Shown: piece by piece, positions 54,920 to 63,458 of the stretch
Layout of the letters: every line of letters starts with the position of its first letter
How positions within the stretch are numbered: position 1 is the first letter of the stretch
Assembly: GCF_002929375.1 (NCBI RefSeq)
Contig: NZ_PJIP01000004.1
Coordinates: forward strand, 124,001 to 188,000
Direction of reading: 5' to 3'
DNA from: Arthrobacter sp. DWC3
GTDB taxonomy: Bacteria > Actinomycetota > Actinomycetes > Actinomycetales > Micrococcaceae
DNA: 64,000 bases
The notes under the pieces: model-generated
Seen by the model: the letters and a program-made list of their open reading frames with translations, nothing else
What the model was told of the DNA's origin: nothing
Databases searched by the model: none
Made by a program: the position numbers and the translations under genes

Positions 54920-56110
54920 TCATGCCGGGGCGTGGTGGGCAGGAGTTGCGCCTCGCGGGAGGACGACAAGGCTGCTCGCTGCGCACATGACGGCGGCAAC
55001 GGCAAGGGCTATCTGTGTTGTGCCGGCTTCCAGGAGGAAGCCGATCATCGTGGATCCTGCGGCTTGACCCAGTACCAGGGCGATGAAGAGGGCGGATGTA
55101 CCGGCTGCACTGTCCGGTCCGACGGCAGCTGCCCACAGGATCAGGACGGAGGTCGCAGCGGTGTAGGCCAGTCCGAAGACGAGCGTTCCGGTGTAGGCCA
55201 GCACGAACGTGTCCGGCGCAGTTCCGATCAGGGCGGTCGCGCCGGCCACCCCGAGTACCGTCGCAGTCCAGGTGATCGCGATGGGACGTGAGGAGAGCCA
55301 CCGGGAAATGAGCGTCGCTCCGGCACCTCCCAGGCCGAGGGCTATCCACGCGCCCGCTGATTCCTTCGTGGTCATGCCCCCTGCCTCTTCCAGGGTCGTC
55401 CGGCCGTACACCCATACGGCTGCGGACGCGATGCCGAGGACGAAGGCGCCCAGAAGGGGCCGAAGGAGCCTTCCGAAGCTGCTGCTACCGCTGCGGCGCT
55501 TCGATGTTTCTCCGGTCGCGTCCGATCGATCGTCGCGGCGACGTCCGTCCAGGTGAAGGACACCCAGGGTGGAGACTGCGGCGATGACTGCCACGATCAC
55601 CCAGGCGGCCCGCCATGCATCCCCGAGTGCCAGGACCAGGAGGCCGGCGATCACCACACCGAAGCCCGTACCGGAGTTGACGACGGACTGCAGCCGACCC
55701 TGCCCGGAGGGGGCGACGTTGCGCTGGACGAGTTGGACCAGTCCAGGGGACGCGAACCCTGCTCCCATGCCCGCGACGAGGACGGCCGCCGCGAAGATCG
55801 CCGTCGTGGGCGCCGCAGCGATGCCCAGGCTCCCTGCTGCGGCCGACAGCCCGGCAGAAGCGGTGATCGCCCGGGGGTAGGCGCGGGCATAGCGGAAGCT
55901 GATGGCCGCGCAGATGCAGTACAGGATCGAGGCGCCGGAGGAGATGAGTCCGCTGATGGAGGGAGTCAGGGCGAAGGAAGTGGAGAAGGCAGGCAGGAAG
56001 AATCCGAACCCCAGCCGGGCGAGGCCGTAGGTGGCGGCGATCAGGGCGGTTCCTGCGACCCCGAACCGCAGTGCGGAGGTAGTCTCGACGAGCTGTAACG
56101 ACCGTTTCAT
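54920..56110 (-). CDS. MFS transporter
   Basis: A 396-residue membrane protein with about 12 hydrophobic segments and the MFS loop arginine motif region SFRYARAYPRAI. It resembles drug-efflux-type or sugar-type MFS carriers; substrate unknown. It is divergent from a tetR gene 26 bp away and the two share a 29-bp operator that overlaps this gene's first codons, a classical efflux-pump/repressor pair. The ATG at 56110 is chosen; a TATAAC -10 lies 10 nt upstream, giving a very short leader. Confidence 0.88.
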   Translation of the reverse strand: MKRSLQLVETTSALRFGVAGTALIAATYGLARLGFGFFLPAFSTSFALTPSISGLISSGASILYCICAAISFRYARAYPRAITASAGLSAAAGSLGIAAAPTTAIFAAAVLVAGMGAGFASPGLVQLVQRNVAPSGQGRLQSVVNSGTGFGVVIAGLLVLALGDAWRAAWVIVAVIAAVSTLGVLHLDGRRRDDRSDATGETSKRRSGSSSFGRLLRPLLGAFVLGIASAAVWVYGRTTLEEAGGMTTKESAGAWIALGLGGAGATLISRWLSSRPIAITWTATVLGVAGATALIGTAPDTFVLAYTGTLVFGLAYTAATSVLILWAAAVGPDSAAGTSALFIALVLGQAAGSTMIGFLLEAGTTQIALAVAAVMCAASSLVVLPRGATPAHHAPA

Positions 56111-56124
56111 TGAAACGAACGTTA
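56096..56124. promoter_or_regulatory. TetR operator between MFS and tetR genes
   Basis: TAACGACCGTTTCA (56096-56109), T, and TGAAACGAACGTTA (56111-56124) are 14-bp arms matching at 12 positions, with a perfect CGTTTCA/TGAAACG core. The site covers the start codon of the MFS gene and lies directly before the tetR -10 (TAGGCT, 56125-56130, 6 nt from its ATG). Binding would block both promoters, so TetR is expected to repress the pump and itself. Confidence 0.75.
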
Positions 56125-56136
56125 TAGGCTGGTTCC

Positions 56137-56718
56137 ATGGAGACGCAACCATCCGCACGGGATCGACTGCTTGATGCGGTAGAGGTTCTGATCGCTACGC
56201 AGGGGGTGGCTTCCACGCCTGTCGATGTGATCCTTGCCCGCGCCCACGTCTCTCCTGCGACCCTCTATGCCCACTTCGGGAACAAGGAGGGTCTCATCGC
56301 GCACGCCCTGGAGCGTCGGCTCACCCGGTGGGACAGGATCTGGCAGGAATGTGCCGAGATCGCGCAGACTCCCGAGGACAGGGTGCTTTCCGTCTTCGAT
56401 GCCCTTGTCCACCAGCGGGACATCCTCGGTCCTTCGCGCTGGTGTACATTTCTCGGCGTGGCAGCCGAGACGCCGGTGCGAGGGGAGAACCTCGACGCCG
56501 CACTGACCCGGGATACGGAGTTGCTGACCCGACGTCTTGAGGAGTTCGCGCAACCCCTGGTCGGCGATGCTCTCGCCGGAACCGCGGCCCGCCTCGTCCT
56601 GCTGGTCTACACGGGCGTCCTCGGCATGATCCTGCGGGGTGACGACATGGGAAAGGCCGTCGCCGACGGGCGAGGAATCGCAGCACTGGCGCTTCGCTCC
56701 TTGGGCGCCGACGCCTGA
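56137..56718 (+). CDS. TetR-family transcriptional regulator
   Basis: A 193-residue TetR: helix-turn-helix at residues 8-55 (TPVDVILARAHVSPATLYAH), then an all-helical ligand domain. The -10 TAGGCT is 6 nt before the ATG, so the mRNA is probably leaderless. It is divergent from the MFS gene and shares its operator. The inducer is unknown; it may be a substrate of the pump. Confidence 0.9.
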   Translation: METQPSARDRLLDAVEVLIATQGVASTPVDVILARAHVSPATLYAHFGNKEGLIAHALERRLTRWDRIWQECAEIAQTPEDRVLSVFDALVHQRDILGPSRWCTFLGVAAETPVRGENLDAALTRDTELLTRRLEEFAQPLVGDALAGTAARLVLLVYTGVLGMILRGDDMGKAVADGRGIAALALRSLGADA

Positions 56719-56785
56719 CCTCAAGGACGTCCGGCCGCACGCAGACCCCGGTGGCCGGTCACCGACCATGACCCGCACTGGGGCG

Positions 56786-57832
56786 TCACTCGCTCGGTGA
56801 GATCAGCCAGCGCCACCACGAGGACCGTACGGGCTCTGGCGTGGGCTCCGGCTCGGGTTCCTCGCCCAAAGCTCCGGCTGCCTTTATCAGGTCATCGGTG
56901 GTGAGCGTCATGACGTCGTCCCGATCGAGCGCGTCGAGATCGCGGTCGGCGTCGAGGGACAGCCTCAGCGCCTGACGGTTGAGCGCCTGCTCGAACAGCG
57001 TGCGCGCGAAGCGCGCGTTGCCGGAGTCCTCGCCCGCGTGGACGTTGGCGAGGATACGGCGCAGCATCTCGTCCGCCCCGGGCTCCAGTGCGTACTCGTG
57101 CTGGGCGAGCATCTGGTCGAAGATCGTCTCCAGCGCGTCGACCGAGTAGTCGGGGAAGGTGATCTCGCGGGCGAACCGTGAGCGCAGGCCCGGGTTGGAC
57201 AGCAGGAACGACTCCATCAGCCGCGGGTAGCCCGCAACGATCACCACGAGGCGGTGGCGGTGGTCCTCCATGCGCTTGAGCAGCACCTCGATGGCCTCGG
57301 GGCCGAAGTCCACGCGGCCGACCTCCGGGGTCAGCGCGTAGGCCTCGTCGATGAAGAGGACGCCGTCCAGTGCCCGGCGGATCACCCGGTCCGTCTTGAT
57401 CGCCGTCTCACCCACGTACTGGCCCACCAGCCCCGAGCGGTCCACCTCCACCAGATGGCCCTTCTGCAGCAGCCCGACCGCCCGGTACATCTCGGCGAGG
57501 AGGCGCGCCACCGTGGTCTTCCCGGTGCCGGGATTGCCGAGGAACACCAGGTGCTGCGACGTCGCCACCTCCGGCAGGCCGTGCTCCTTGCGGCGGGCCT
57601 GGACCTGCAGCAACGCCACGAGTGCCCGCACCTGCTCCTTCACGGACTCCAGGCCCACCAGCGCGTCGAGTTCCGCCTGCACCTCGGCGAGCGGCCGGGC
57701 CGGGCCGGGCCGCGCACTGAAGAACTCACCCACGCGGTCGTCGATCCGCTCCGACCCGGGCAGCTTGAGTTGCTCGGCGAGATGGCCGAGCGTCTCGCGG
57801 ATCTCGTCGAGCGGGTTGCGGCTGGGGGCCAT
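56786..57832 (-). CDS. CbxX/CfxQ-type AAA ATPase
   Basis: A 348-residue AAA protein. Walker A is [17 protein letters not shown], Walker B is [11 protein letters not shown], and sensor-like residues follow ([20 protein letters not shown]). The fold matches the CbxX/EccA family, known as rubisco activases or, in actinobacteria, as EccA-like partners of ESX/type VII systems. No rubisco or ESX genes are nearby, so its client is open. The start ATG 57832 has only a weak ribosome site. The C-terminus carries a Glu/Pro-rich tail. Confidence 0.88.
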   Translation of the reverse strand: MAPSRNPLDEIRETLGHLAEQLKLPGSERIDDRVGEFFSARPGPARPLAEVQAELDALVGLESVKEQVRALVALLQVQARRKEHGLPEVATSQHLVFLGNPGTGKTTVARLLAEMYRAVGLLQKGHLVEVDRSGLVGQYVGETAIKTDRVIRRALDGVLFIDEAYALTPEVGRVDFGPEAIEVLLKRMEDHRHRLVVIVAGYPRLMESFLLSNPGLRSRFAREITFPDYSVDALETIFDQMLAQHEYALEPGADEMLRRILANVHAGEDSGNARFARTLFEQALNRQALRLSLDADRDLDALDRDDVMTLTTDDLIKAAGALGEEPEPEPTPEPVRSSWWRWLISPSE

Positions 57833-58064
57833 GGGGTTCTCCTGTGACGGCTTCTGAAGGGCGAGCGAAGGATGCGTGGCGGTCGGACCACGGTAGGTCG
57901 GCGGAGGTTGTGGCAGATGGGTTCCAACTGTAGCCCTGCAGTAATCCAGGGGAGGAACTGGGGGCGGGTACGAGCAGCGAATCAGCGGGACTGTGGAACG
58001 TCCTGGCCCAGGAGGGCGCCTCCCATGAGCGGAAGAAACACCCGGGCTGCGAGTTGTACGGCCA

Positions 58065-58550
58065 TCAGCACTGGACGTCGTGTGCGAGGTCGGTGACCGC
58101 GGTCTGAAGGTTCGACGCCTCGATGCGCAACGATCCGACGGCGTCGGGGAGCGCTGCCTGGTCGCGGATGGCGTCGATCGCCTCATGGACGTTTCGTTCG
58201 GCGGCCGCGACGTCGGTGATCAGATCGTCGTCAACCTCCATGGCCACCCTGTCCATCTCCTTGTATATTTCCACGATCTCGTCGCGCTGTGAGCGGAGCT
58301 GCCCGATGGTGGCTTCCGGGGTGAGGCCGGCCCTGAACTCGGTCACGGCAACCTCGAAGGCTGCGGTCGTCTCGCAGACTCGCGCAGCGCCCGCCTCTCC
58401 CGGTGCGCTGCTCGGCCCACCGGTGCCGCTCGAACTGAACGTGCCGATCGGTGCCTCACGGGGAGCGTCGGGAGAGCACCCCGTCAGCGCTGCCAGAATC
58501 AGCCCAACGGCGAGGGGCCCGGCCAGAATGATTCGGTGTGACGGTTCCAC
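58065..58550 (-). CDS. Putative lipoprotein, unknown function
   Basis: A 161-residue lipoprotein with signal peptide [20 protein letters not shown] and lipobox LTGC at Cys25, followed by a Ser/Gly/Pro-rich spacer. The rest is helical ([36 protein letters not shown]) with a cysteine near residue 60 and another at the C-terminus. It may be a small periplasmic-side sensor or chaperone; no family is recognised. Confidence 0.65.
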   Translation of the reverse strand: MEPSHRIILAGPLAVGLILAALTGCSPDAPREAPIGTFSSSGTGGPSSAPGEAGAARVCETTAAFEVAVTEFRAGLTPEATIGQLRSQRDEIVEIYKEMDRVAMEVDDDLITDVAAAERNVHEAIDAIRDQAALPDAVGSLRIEASNLQTAVTDLAHDVQC

Positions 58551-58794
58551 TGGAGGCTCCCTGGGAGGATGACGACCGCTCTGCCGCCCGTTCCGCGGCT
58601 GCTGCAGTCATTGTGGCTACGACGTGCGCTGATGGACTCACCCCTTGCGGATGAGAACGAGCCGAGCCGGGAAGGAGGGATGACGGAATCGTGCGTGGGC
58701 GACGCCGGAAGGCGTAGCCGCGACGAGTATCCAGGAGCCGCAGTTCCGGGAGCGGCGGAAGTGTCAGTCGTCATCAGCGCCGGGAGCGAGGAAC

Positions 58795-58960
58795 ATGCCC
58801 ACGAAGGACCTCTGGCGCCGACCGCGACGACAGCCTCACCGATCCATCCATCACGACGCGGAGGACCAGTTCTCTTGTAGCCCTTGTTGTCGGCCTCGTG
58901 GTGTCCGTCATCGTGTTCCTGGCCGCTGCATCGCGTACGGTCACGCGAACGTGCCGTCGC
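58795..58960 (+). pseudogene. Frameshifted small membrane protein
   Basis: ATG 58795 follows a good ribosome site (GGGAGCGAGGA) and begins MPTKDLWR. About 25 bases later the coding character shifts by one frame to DRDDSLTDPSITTRRTSSLV and then a hydrophobic helix (ALVVGLVVSVIVFLAAAS). The natural reading needs a one-base change. Together this looks like a small N-terminal-cytoplasmic, single-helix protein broken by a frameshift. Its end cannot be fixed. The rest of 58551-59076 shows no other gene. Confidence 0.4.
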
Positions 58961-59076
58961 TGGAAGGATTTCGACCGTCGACCGGGCACCTCGGCCGCAG
59001 CAGCATCCGTCCCTCCGACGTCCGCGGGGCGCGGTGCCCTGTTCCCGCGCCGAAAGGACTGTGGAACCATTCGGAG

Positions 59077-60528
59077 ATGCATGTCGAGACGACGTCAGGG
59101 CCGCAGGACGATCGGACGCCGACGACGCCGACCGGACGGAGCATGGCAGGACACCGCGGGTCCATCGCGCGGGCACGGGCAGCGGGCCGGGACGCCCGCC
59201 GGCTGATGCCCCGCGGTGAGCAGGCGGACTATGCCGTGCACGAGCGGGACGTCGTCGGGATCCTCGAGCGTCAGCAGACCACGCGCCTCCCCGAGCTGGC
59301 ACCGGTGCGGATCGGGCGGATGCTGGAATCCCCCTTCGCCTTCTTCCGCGGCGCCGCGGCCGTCATGGCCCAGGACCTGTCGCGGGCGAAGGTCAGCGGA
59401 CATACGGTGATGGCCTGCGGCGACGCGCATCTGGCGAATTTCGGCTTCTTCGCGAGCCCGGAACGGCGCCTCGTCTTCGATCTCAACGACTTCGACGAGG
59501 CGTTCCCGGCGCCGTGGGAGTGGGACATCAAACGTCTCGCAGCGAGCATCTGGCTGAACGGACGCAACGGCTCGCACACCGAGGAGGAGTGCCGCAGCGC
59601 CACCCTGGCCTGCGTGCGCGGGTACCGCGAAGCGTTCCGGCAGCTGTATCGGCACACCGCGGCCGAACGCTACTACGAGCACGTGGACGCCGACCTGCTC
59701 CGGTCGACCAAGGCGATGGCCGCACGCCACATCAAGGCGGAGACGGACAAGGCACGCCGGCGGACCTCCGAGCAGGCGCTGACCCGGCTGTCGTCGCGGA
59801 CCACCGACGGCGATCCGCGCATCGTCGACCAGCCGCCCATCATGCAGCACCCCGAGGTGATGGACCTCCCCCGGATCGAGGCCCTGGCGGAGCGCTATCG
59901 CGGCACCCTGCGCGCCGACACGGCCCTGCTGCTCAGCCAGTACCGGCTGGTGGACTACGCGCTCCGGATCGTCGGGGTCGGCAGCGTGGGCACGCGCTGC
60001 TGGATCCTGCTGTTCGAAGGACCGGCGGGGGAGCCGCTCTTCATGCAGGCCAAGGAGGCGGGGAAGTCGGTCCTGGAGACCCACGGACGTCTGGGTCGGC
60101 CCGCGGGGCCCCTCATCGACGCCCTCGCAGCGCACGGGGAGGGCAGCCGGGTGGTGGGGGCCCACCGTATCCTGCAGGCCCACTCCGATCCCTTCCTGGG
60201 CTGGATCAGGGGCGTCGAAGGGCCGGACGGGCGGTCCCGCGACTTCTACATCCGGCAGTTCCGCGATATGAAGGGCTCCTTCCGGCTCGTGGAGCTCGAC
60301 GTCGACGAGTCCGCGGAGTACGGCGCCCTGTGCGGGTGGATGCTCGCGCGGGCCCATGCGCAGAGTCCCGGGAGCGCCTTCATCCTCGGCTACCTGGGCA
60401 AGGGAGACGCCTTCGACGAGGCCGCGGCGTCCTGGGCGAAGGAGTACGCCGACCAGACGGAGCAGGACTACGAGGACCTGCGCAAGGCGGTCCTGACCGG
60501 TCGCATCAGGGCCGAGTTCGGCGTCTGA
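59077..60528 (+). CDS. DUF2252 family protein
   Basis: A 483-residue DUF2252 protein. Conserved parts are LMPRGEQADYAVHER, RIGRMLESPFAFFRGAAAVM, CGDAHLANFGFFASPERRLV, the kinase-like FDLNDFDEAFPAPWEWDIKR, and RDFYIRQFRDMKGSFRLVEL. The HLANFG and LNDFDEA motifs recall aminoglycoside-phosphotransferase-type kinase cores, and a phosphotransferase role is suspected but not proven. ATG 59077 gives the full N-terminus; GGAG lies very close to it, so ATG 59143 is possible. Confidence 0.85.
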   Translation: MHVETTSGPQDDRTPTTPTGRSMAGHRGSIARARAAGRDARRLMPRGEQADYAVHERDVVGILERQQTTRLPELAPVRIGRMLESPFAFFRGAAAVMAQDLSRAKVSGHTVMACGDAHLANFGFFASPERRLVFDLNDFDEAFPAPWEWDIKRLAASIWLNGRNGSHTEEECRSATLACVRGYREAFRQLYRHTAAERYYEHVDADLLRSTKAMAARHIKAETDKARRRTSEQALTRLSSRTTDGDPRIVDQPPIMQHPEVMDLPRIEALAERYRGTLRADTALLLSQYRLVDYALRIVGVGSVGTRCWILLFEGPAGEPLFMQAKEAGKSVLETHGRLGRPAGPLIDALAAHGEGSRVVGAHRILQAHSDPFLGWIRGVEGPDGRSRDFYIRQFRDMKGSFRLVELDVDESAEYGALCGWMLARAHAQSPGSAFILGYLGKGDAFDEAAASWAKEYADQTEQDYEDLRKAVLTGRIRAEFGV

Positions 60529-60553
60529 TCGAACTCTCGACCGCCTTCGGGTG

Positions 60554-61045
60554 TCAGAACTCCCGGAGATAGCACAGCATCCTGTAGTCGGTGCCGGGCG
60601 CGATATTGACGAACCCGTGGCGCTCGTAGAAGCGCCGGGTATCGACATCGATCTCGTCCACGTTGATGTGCATCTCGCCCGCGCCGCGGGAGCGCACGCG
60701 GTCGACCGCCCCCGTCAGCAGCGCCGTGCCGATGCCTCGGTCGCGCAGGCCCGGCCGCACGTACAGCTCCTCGAGCTGCGCGAGGGGTCCGTCGTAGTAG
60801 GGCGTGGGGCGCAGGGTGAGCAGGGCGAAACCGGTCGCCTCGCCCGCGTCGTCCTCCGCGAGGACCACGAGCACGTCGGGCAGGGGGAGCAGCCGGCGGA
60901 AGCGCTCTCCGAGCAGCCCCGCGGGCGGGGTCGCCGACTCGAACTCGGTGTTGAAGGCGAACAGGAGCGCACCCACCACGTCGGCGTCGTCCTGCCCAGC
61001 CGTCCGCACCCGGGCGGGACCTCCGGCCGGCAGCGGAGGACTCAC
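60554..61045 (-). CDS. GNAT-family N-acetyltransferase
   Basis: A 163-residue GNAT. The acetyl-CoA loop reads LYVRPGLRDRGIGTALL, and the C-terminal FYERHGFVNIAP is typical. The GTG at 61045 overlaps the stop of the upstream MFS gene (GTGA), so it is translated with the transporter; it may modify the compound the pump exports. The acceptor is unknown. Confidence 0.87.
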   Translation of the reverse strand: MSPPLPAGGPARVRTAGQDDADVVGALLFAFNTEFESATPPAGLLGERFRRLLPLPDVLVVLAEDDAGEATGFALLTLRPTPYYDGPLAQLEELYVRPGLRDRGIGTALLTGAVDRVRSRGAGEMHINVDEIDVDTRRFYERHGFVNIAPGTDYRMLCYLREF

Positions 61046-62493
61046 GGGGTCAGGGCAGCGGCGGCGCGCGCGTACGACGCCGACACCTGCCGGTAGACCG
61101 GCGTGAAGAACGCCGCCACGGCGGCCAGGATCATGACGATCCCGGCGACAAGGAACACCAGGGCGATCCCGCGCGACGTGCCCTCGCCCAGCAGCGGGGC
61201 CAGCTGCGCCGCCCCCTCGGCCGAGCGTGCGTACGGGATGATCCAGAACTGGGCGATCGGCGCGATGACGAAGGCGGTGACGGGCGCCGCCGCGGACTCG
61301 AAGGCCATGGCGAAACCGAATACCCGGCCCTGCCGCTCGAGCGGCACCGTCTGCTGGATGACCGTCTGCTCGGCGGCCTCGATGAAGGGGATCAGCACCA
61401 GGTACGCCCAGATCCCCGCGATGTACAGCCACCCCCATTCCCGCAGCGTGAACACCGCGCCGAGCACGCCCATCGCGATCACCGCGAAGAGCATGGTCCG
61501 CAGCGGATTGGCGCCGAGCCCGAACTTGCCGATGAGCGCCCCGCCCACGATGAACCCGGTGGCACCGACGGCGAAGAGCGTGCCCCACATCTCCACGGAG
61601 AACAGTTCGAGGCCGTAGGGGTCCATGAGCGCCATGTACACGCCGCCCACGAAGTTGTTGAACGTCGAGAAGAGAATCAGCGCGAACAGGCCGGGAATGG
61701 CCAGGACGGCGGCGAAGGACCCGCGGAGGTCGAAGGAGCCCTGCGCATCGGTGGGGACGGGGTGCTCCTCCTCGGGCATGCGCAGCGTCAGCAGGTGCAG
61801 GGCGGTCAGGGCGGTGAGGACGACGGCGACCGCGATGGTCCAGCCCATGCCGAGCAGGCCGACCGAGAGCCCGGAGAGCACGGAGGTGACGATGAACATC
61901 AGTCCCTGCACCATCCCCACGAGTCCGTTGGCGTTGGCCCGCCGGTCCGGCTCGATCAGGATGGTGACGGTGGTGGACAGTGCGATGTTGCGCATGTTCT
62001 CCACCACCGCGCCGATCAGGATGACCAGGGTGAACACCCAGAACCACGGCTGCGTCAGGTCGAGGAGCCACGCGGTGGGCGTCACCAGGAACATCGCGCC
62101 GGAGAGCAGGAACATCACCAGCGTGAACCCGGCGGCGAAGCGCATCACGGCCAGCTTGCGGAAGCGGTCCACGAAGGTGCCGAAGCTGATGCTCGAGAGG
62201 GCGATCAGGAGCATGTACGCACCGCCCACCACTCCCGTGGCGATGACGTTGCGCGTCTCCAGGTACACCCAGAACGTCAGGGCGAACCAGAGGTAGCTGG
62301 TGGTGATGTTGGCGAGTGCGGTGTTGACGAGGATCCCGGCGAAGGTCCGGGACCGCTGCTTCGGGTCGCGGACCGGGCCATCGGCGGCGCGGCCGCCGAC
62401 CCGGACGGCAGCGCCGGCGGGGTCTTCGGGGACTGCGGTGCCGCTGGGGGAGGCTGCAGCGGTCGGAGGCGGGGGCGGTTCCTGCCCGGTCAT
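61042..62493 (-). CDS. MFS transporter
   Basis: A 483-residue MFS carrier with about 12 hydrophobic segments and a proline-rich N-terminus of about 45 residues. Family segments include SSISFGTFVDRFRKLAVMR (loop 2-3) and EPDRRANANGLVGMVQG. It resembles macrolide-type or other efflux carriers; substrate unknown. Coupling to the GNAT gene suggests that an exported compound may be acetylated. It starts at ATG 62493. Confidence 0.87.
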   Translation of the reverse strand: MTGQEPPPPPTAAASPSGTAVPEDPAGAAVRVGGRAADGPVRDPKQRSRTFAGILVNTALANITTSYLWFALTFWVYLETRNVIATGVVGGAYMLLIALSSISFGTFVDRFRKLAVMRFAAGFTLVMFLLSGAMFLVTPTAWLLDLTQPWFWVFTLVILIGAVVENMRNIALSTTVTILIEPDRRANANGLVGMVQGLMFIVTSVLSGLSVGLLGMGWTIAVAVVLTALTALHLLTLRMPEEEHPVPTDAQGSFDLRGSFAAVLAIPGLFALILFSTFNNFVGGVYMALMDPYGLELFSVEMWGTLFAVGATGFIVGGALIGKFGLGANPLRTMLFAVIAMGVLGAVFTLREWGWLYIAGIWAYLVLIPFIEAAEQTVIQQTVPLERQGRVFGFAMAFESAAAPVTAFVIAPIAQFWIIPYARSAEGAAQLAPLLGEGTSRGIALVFLVAGIVMILAAVAAFFTPVYRQVSASYARAAAALTP

Positions 62494-62571
62494 GCGGATC
62501 AGTGTACTGAGAACCCGGACCCGCCGGAAGGACTCCCCGACGCCTGCGGGTGCCGGGAGCGCGCCCGCAGG

Positions 62572-63375
62572 TCAGTCGAAGTGCGTGACCGGCACTTCAT
62601 CCGTGATCGTGGACACCAGCTCCGCGGCCAGCTCGCGGAGTTTGATCTGGCGGCGGCCCGCCGCGGACTTCAGGATGGCCACCGCAGCCGACTGGCTGCA
62701 CTTGTTCTGCCCCATGACGATGCCCGCGGCGAGGTCGATGGTGGTGCGTGACTCGAGCGCCGACGTCAGGTGATCGGCCTTGTCCGACAGGTGGGCGATC
62801 CGAACGGCCAGGCGCAGCGACTTGGACGCCTCGCGGGCGAAGACCTCCGCCGCCTGGACGGACTCGGGGCCGAAGCCGTCGACCGTGGTGGAGTACAGGT
62901 TGAGTCCGCAGTTGGCATCTCCCTCGAGCGGGATGGGTACGCCGAGGATGGACAGCATCCCGCGCGAGGCCACCGCCGCGTGGTACTCCGGCCAGCGCGC
63001 GTCCGCGCGCGTGTCGCGGACCCTGACGATCTGCTGGGTGCGGGTGGCCGTCAGGCAGGGACCGTCGCCGAAGGAGTACTGCACCTGGTCGAGCGCCAGG
63101 GCCGCGTCGCTGCTGCTGGCCAGGGTCTCCGCGTGCCGGGGGCGCAGGAGCGTCACCCCGCAGAGCACCTCGTGCTCCGGCGTGGACAGGTACTGGGCGG
63201 CCACCTGCGCGAGGTCGTTGAGGAAGTGGTTGACGTCCTTGCTGTCCAGGACCAGGTTCTGCAGGAAGATCGCCGTGTGCGCGGGGGAACCGGGAATGGG
63301 GTCCTCGAATCCCGATACGGAGGACGCGCGGGCGGGATCGACGGGTGCGAGGAATGAGGGGGAGTGATCGTTCAT
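62572..63375 (-). CDS. GAF and ANTAR domain-containing regulator
   Basis: A 267-residue protein with an N-terminal GAF sensor (about 35-185, VLCGVTLLRPRHAETLASS, then VASRGMLSILGVPIPLEG) and a C-terminal ANTAR domain (about 200-260, TIDLAAGIVMGQNKCSQSA, KLRELAAELVSTI). ANTAR binds two-hexaloop RNA motifs and prevents transcription termination. So it is a ligand- or redox-sensing antiterminator. Targets cannot be named from this window. The ATG 63375 is chosen by frame and start position. Confidence 0.88.
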   Translation of the reverse strand: MNDHSPSFLAPVDPARASSVSGFEDPIPGSPAHTAIFLQNLVLDSKDVNHFLNDLAQVAAQYLSTPEHEVLCGVTLLRPRHAETLASSSDAALALDQVQYSFGDGPCLTATRTQQIVRVRDTRADARWPEYHAAVASRGMLSILGVPIPLEGDANCGLNLYSTTVDGFGPESVQAAEVFAREASKSLRLAVRIAHLSDKADHLTSALESRTTIDLAAGIVMGQNKCSQSAAVAILKSAAGRRQIKLRELAAELVSTITDEVPVTHFD

Positions 63376-63458
63376 CGTGCTCCTACTGCGGAGATCGTGC
63401 TTCACGGGGCCACACTGCACCCGGAAAACGGCGGTCGGAAGGCTGGCACCGCTCACTA

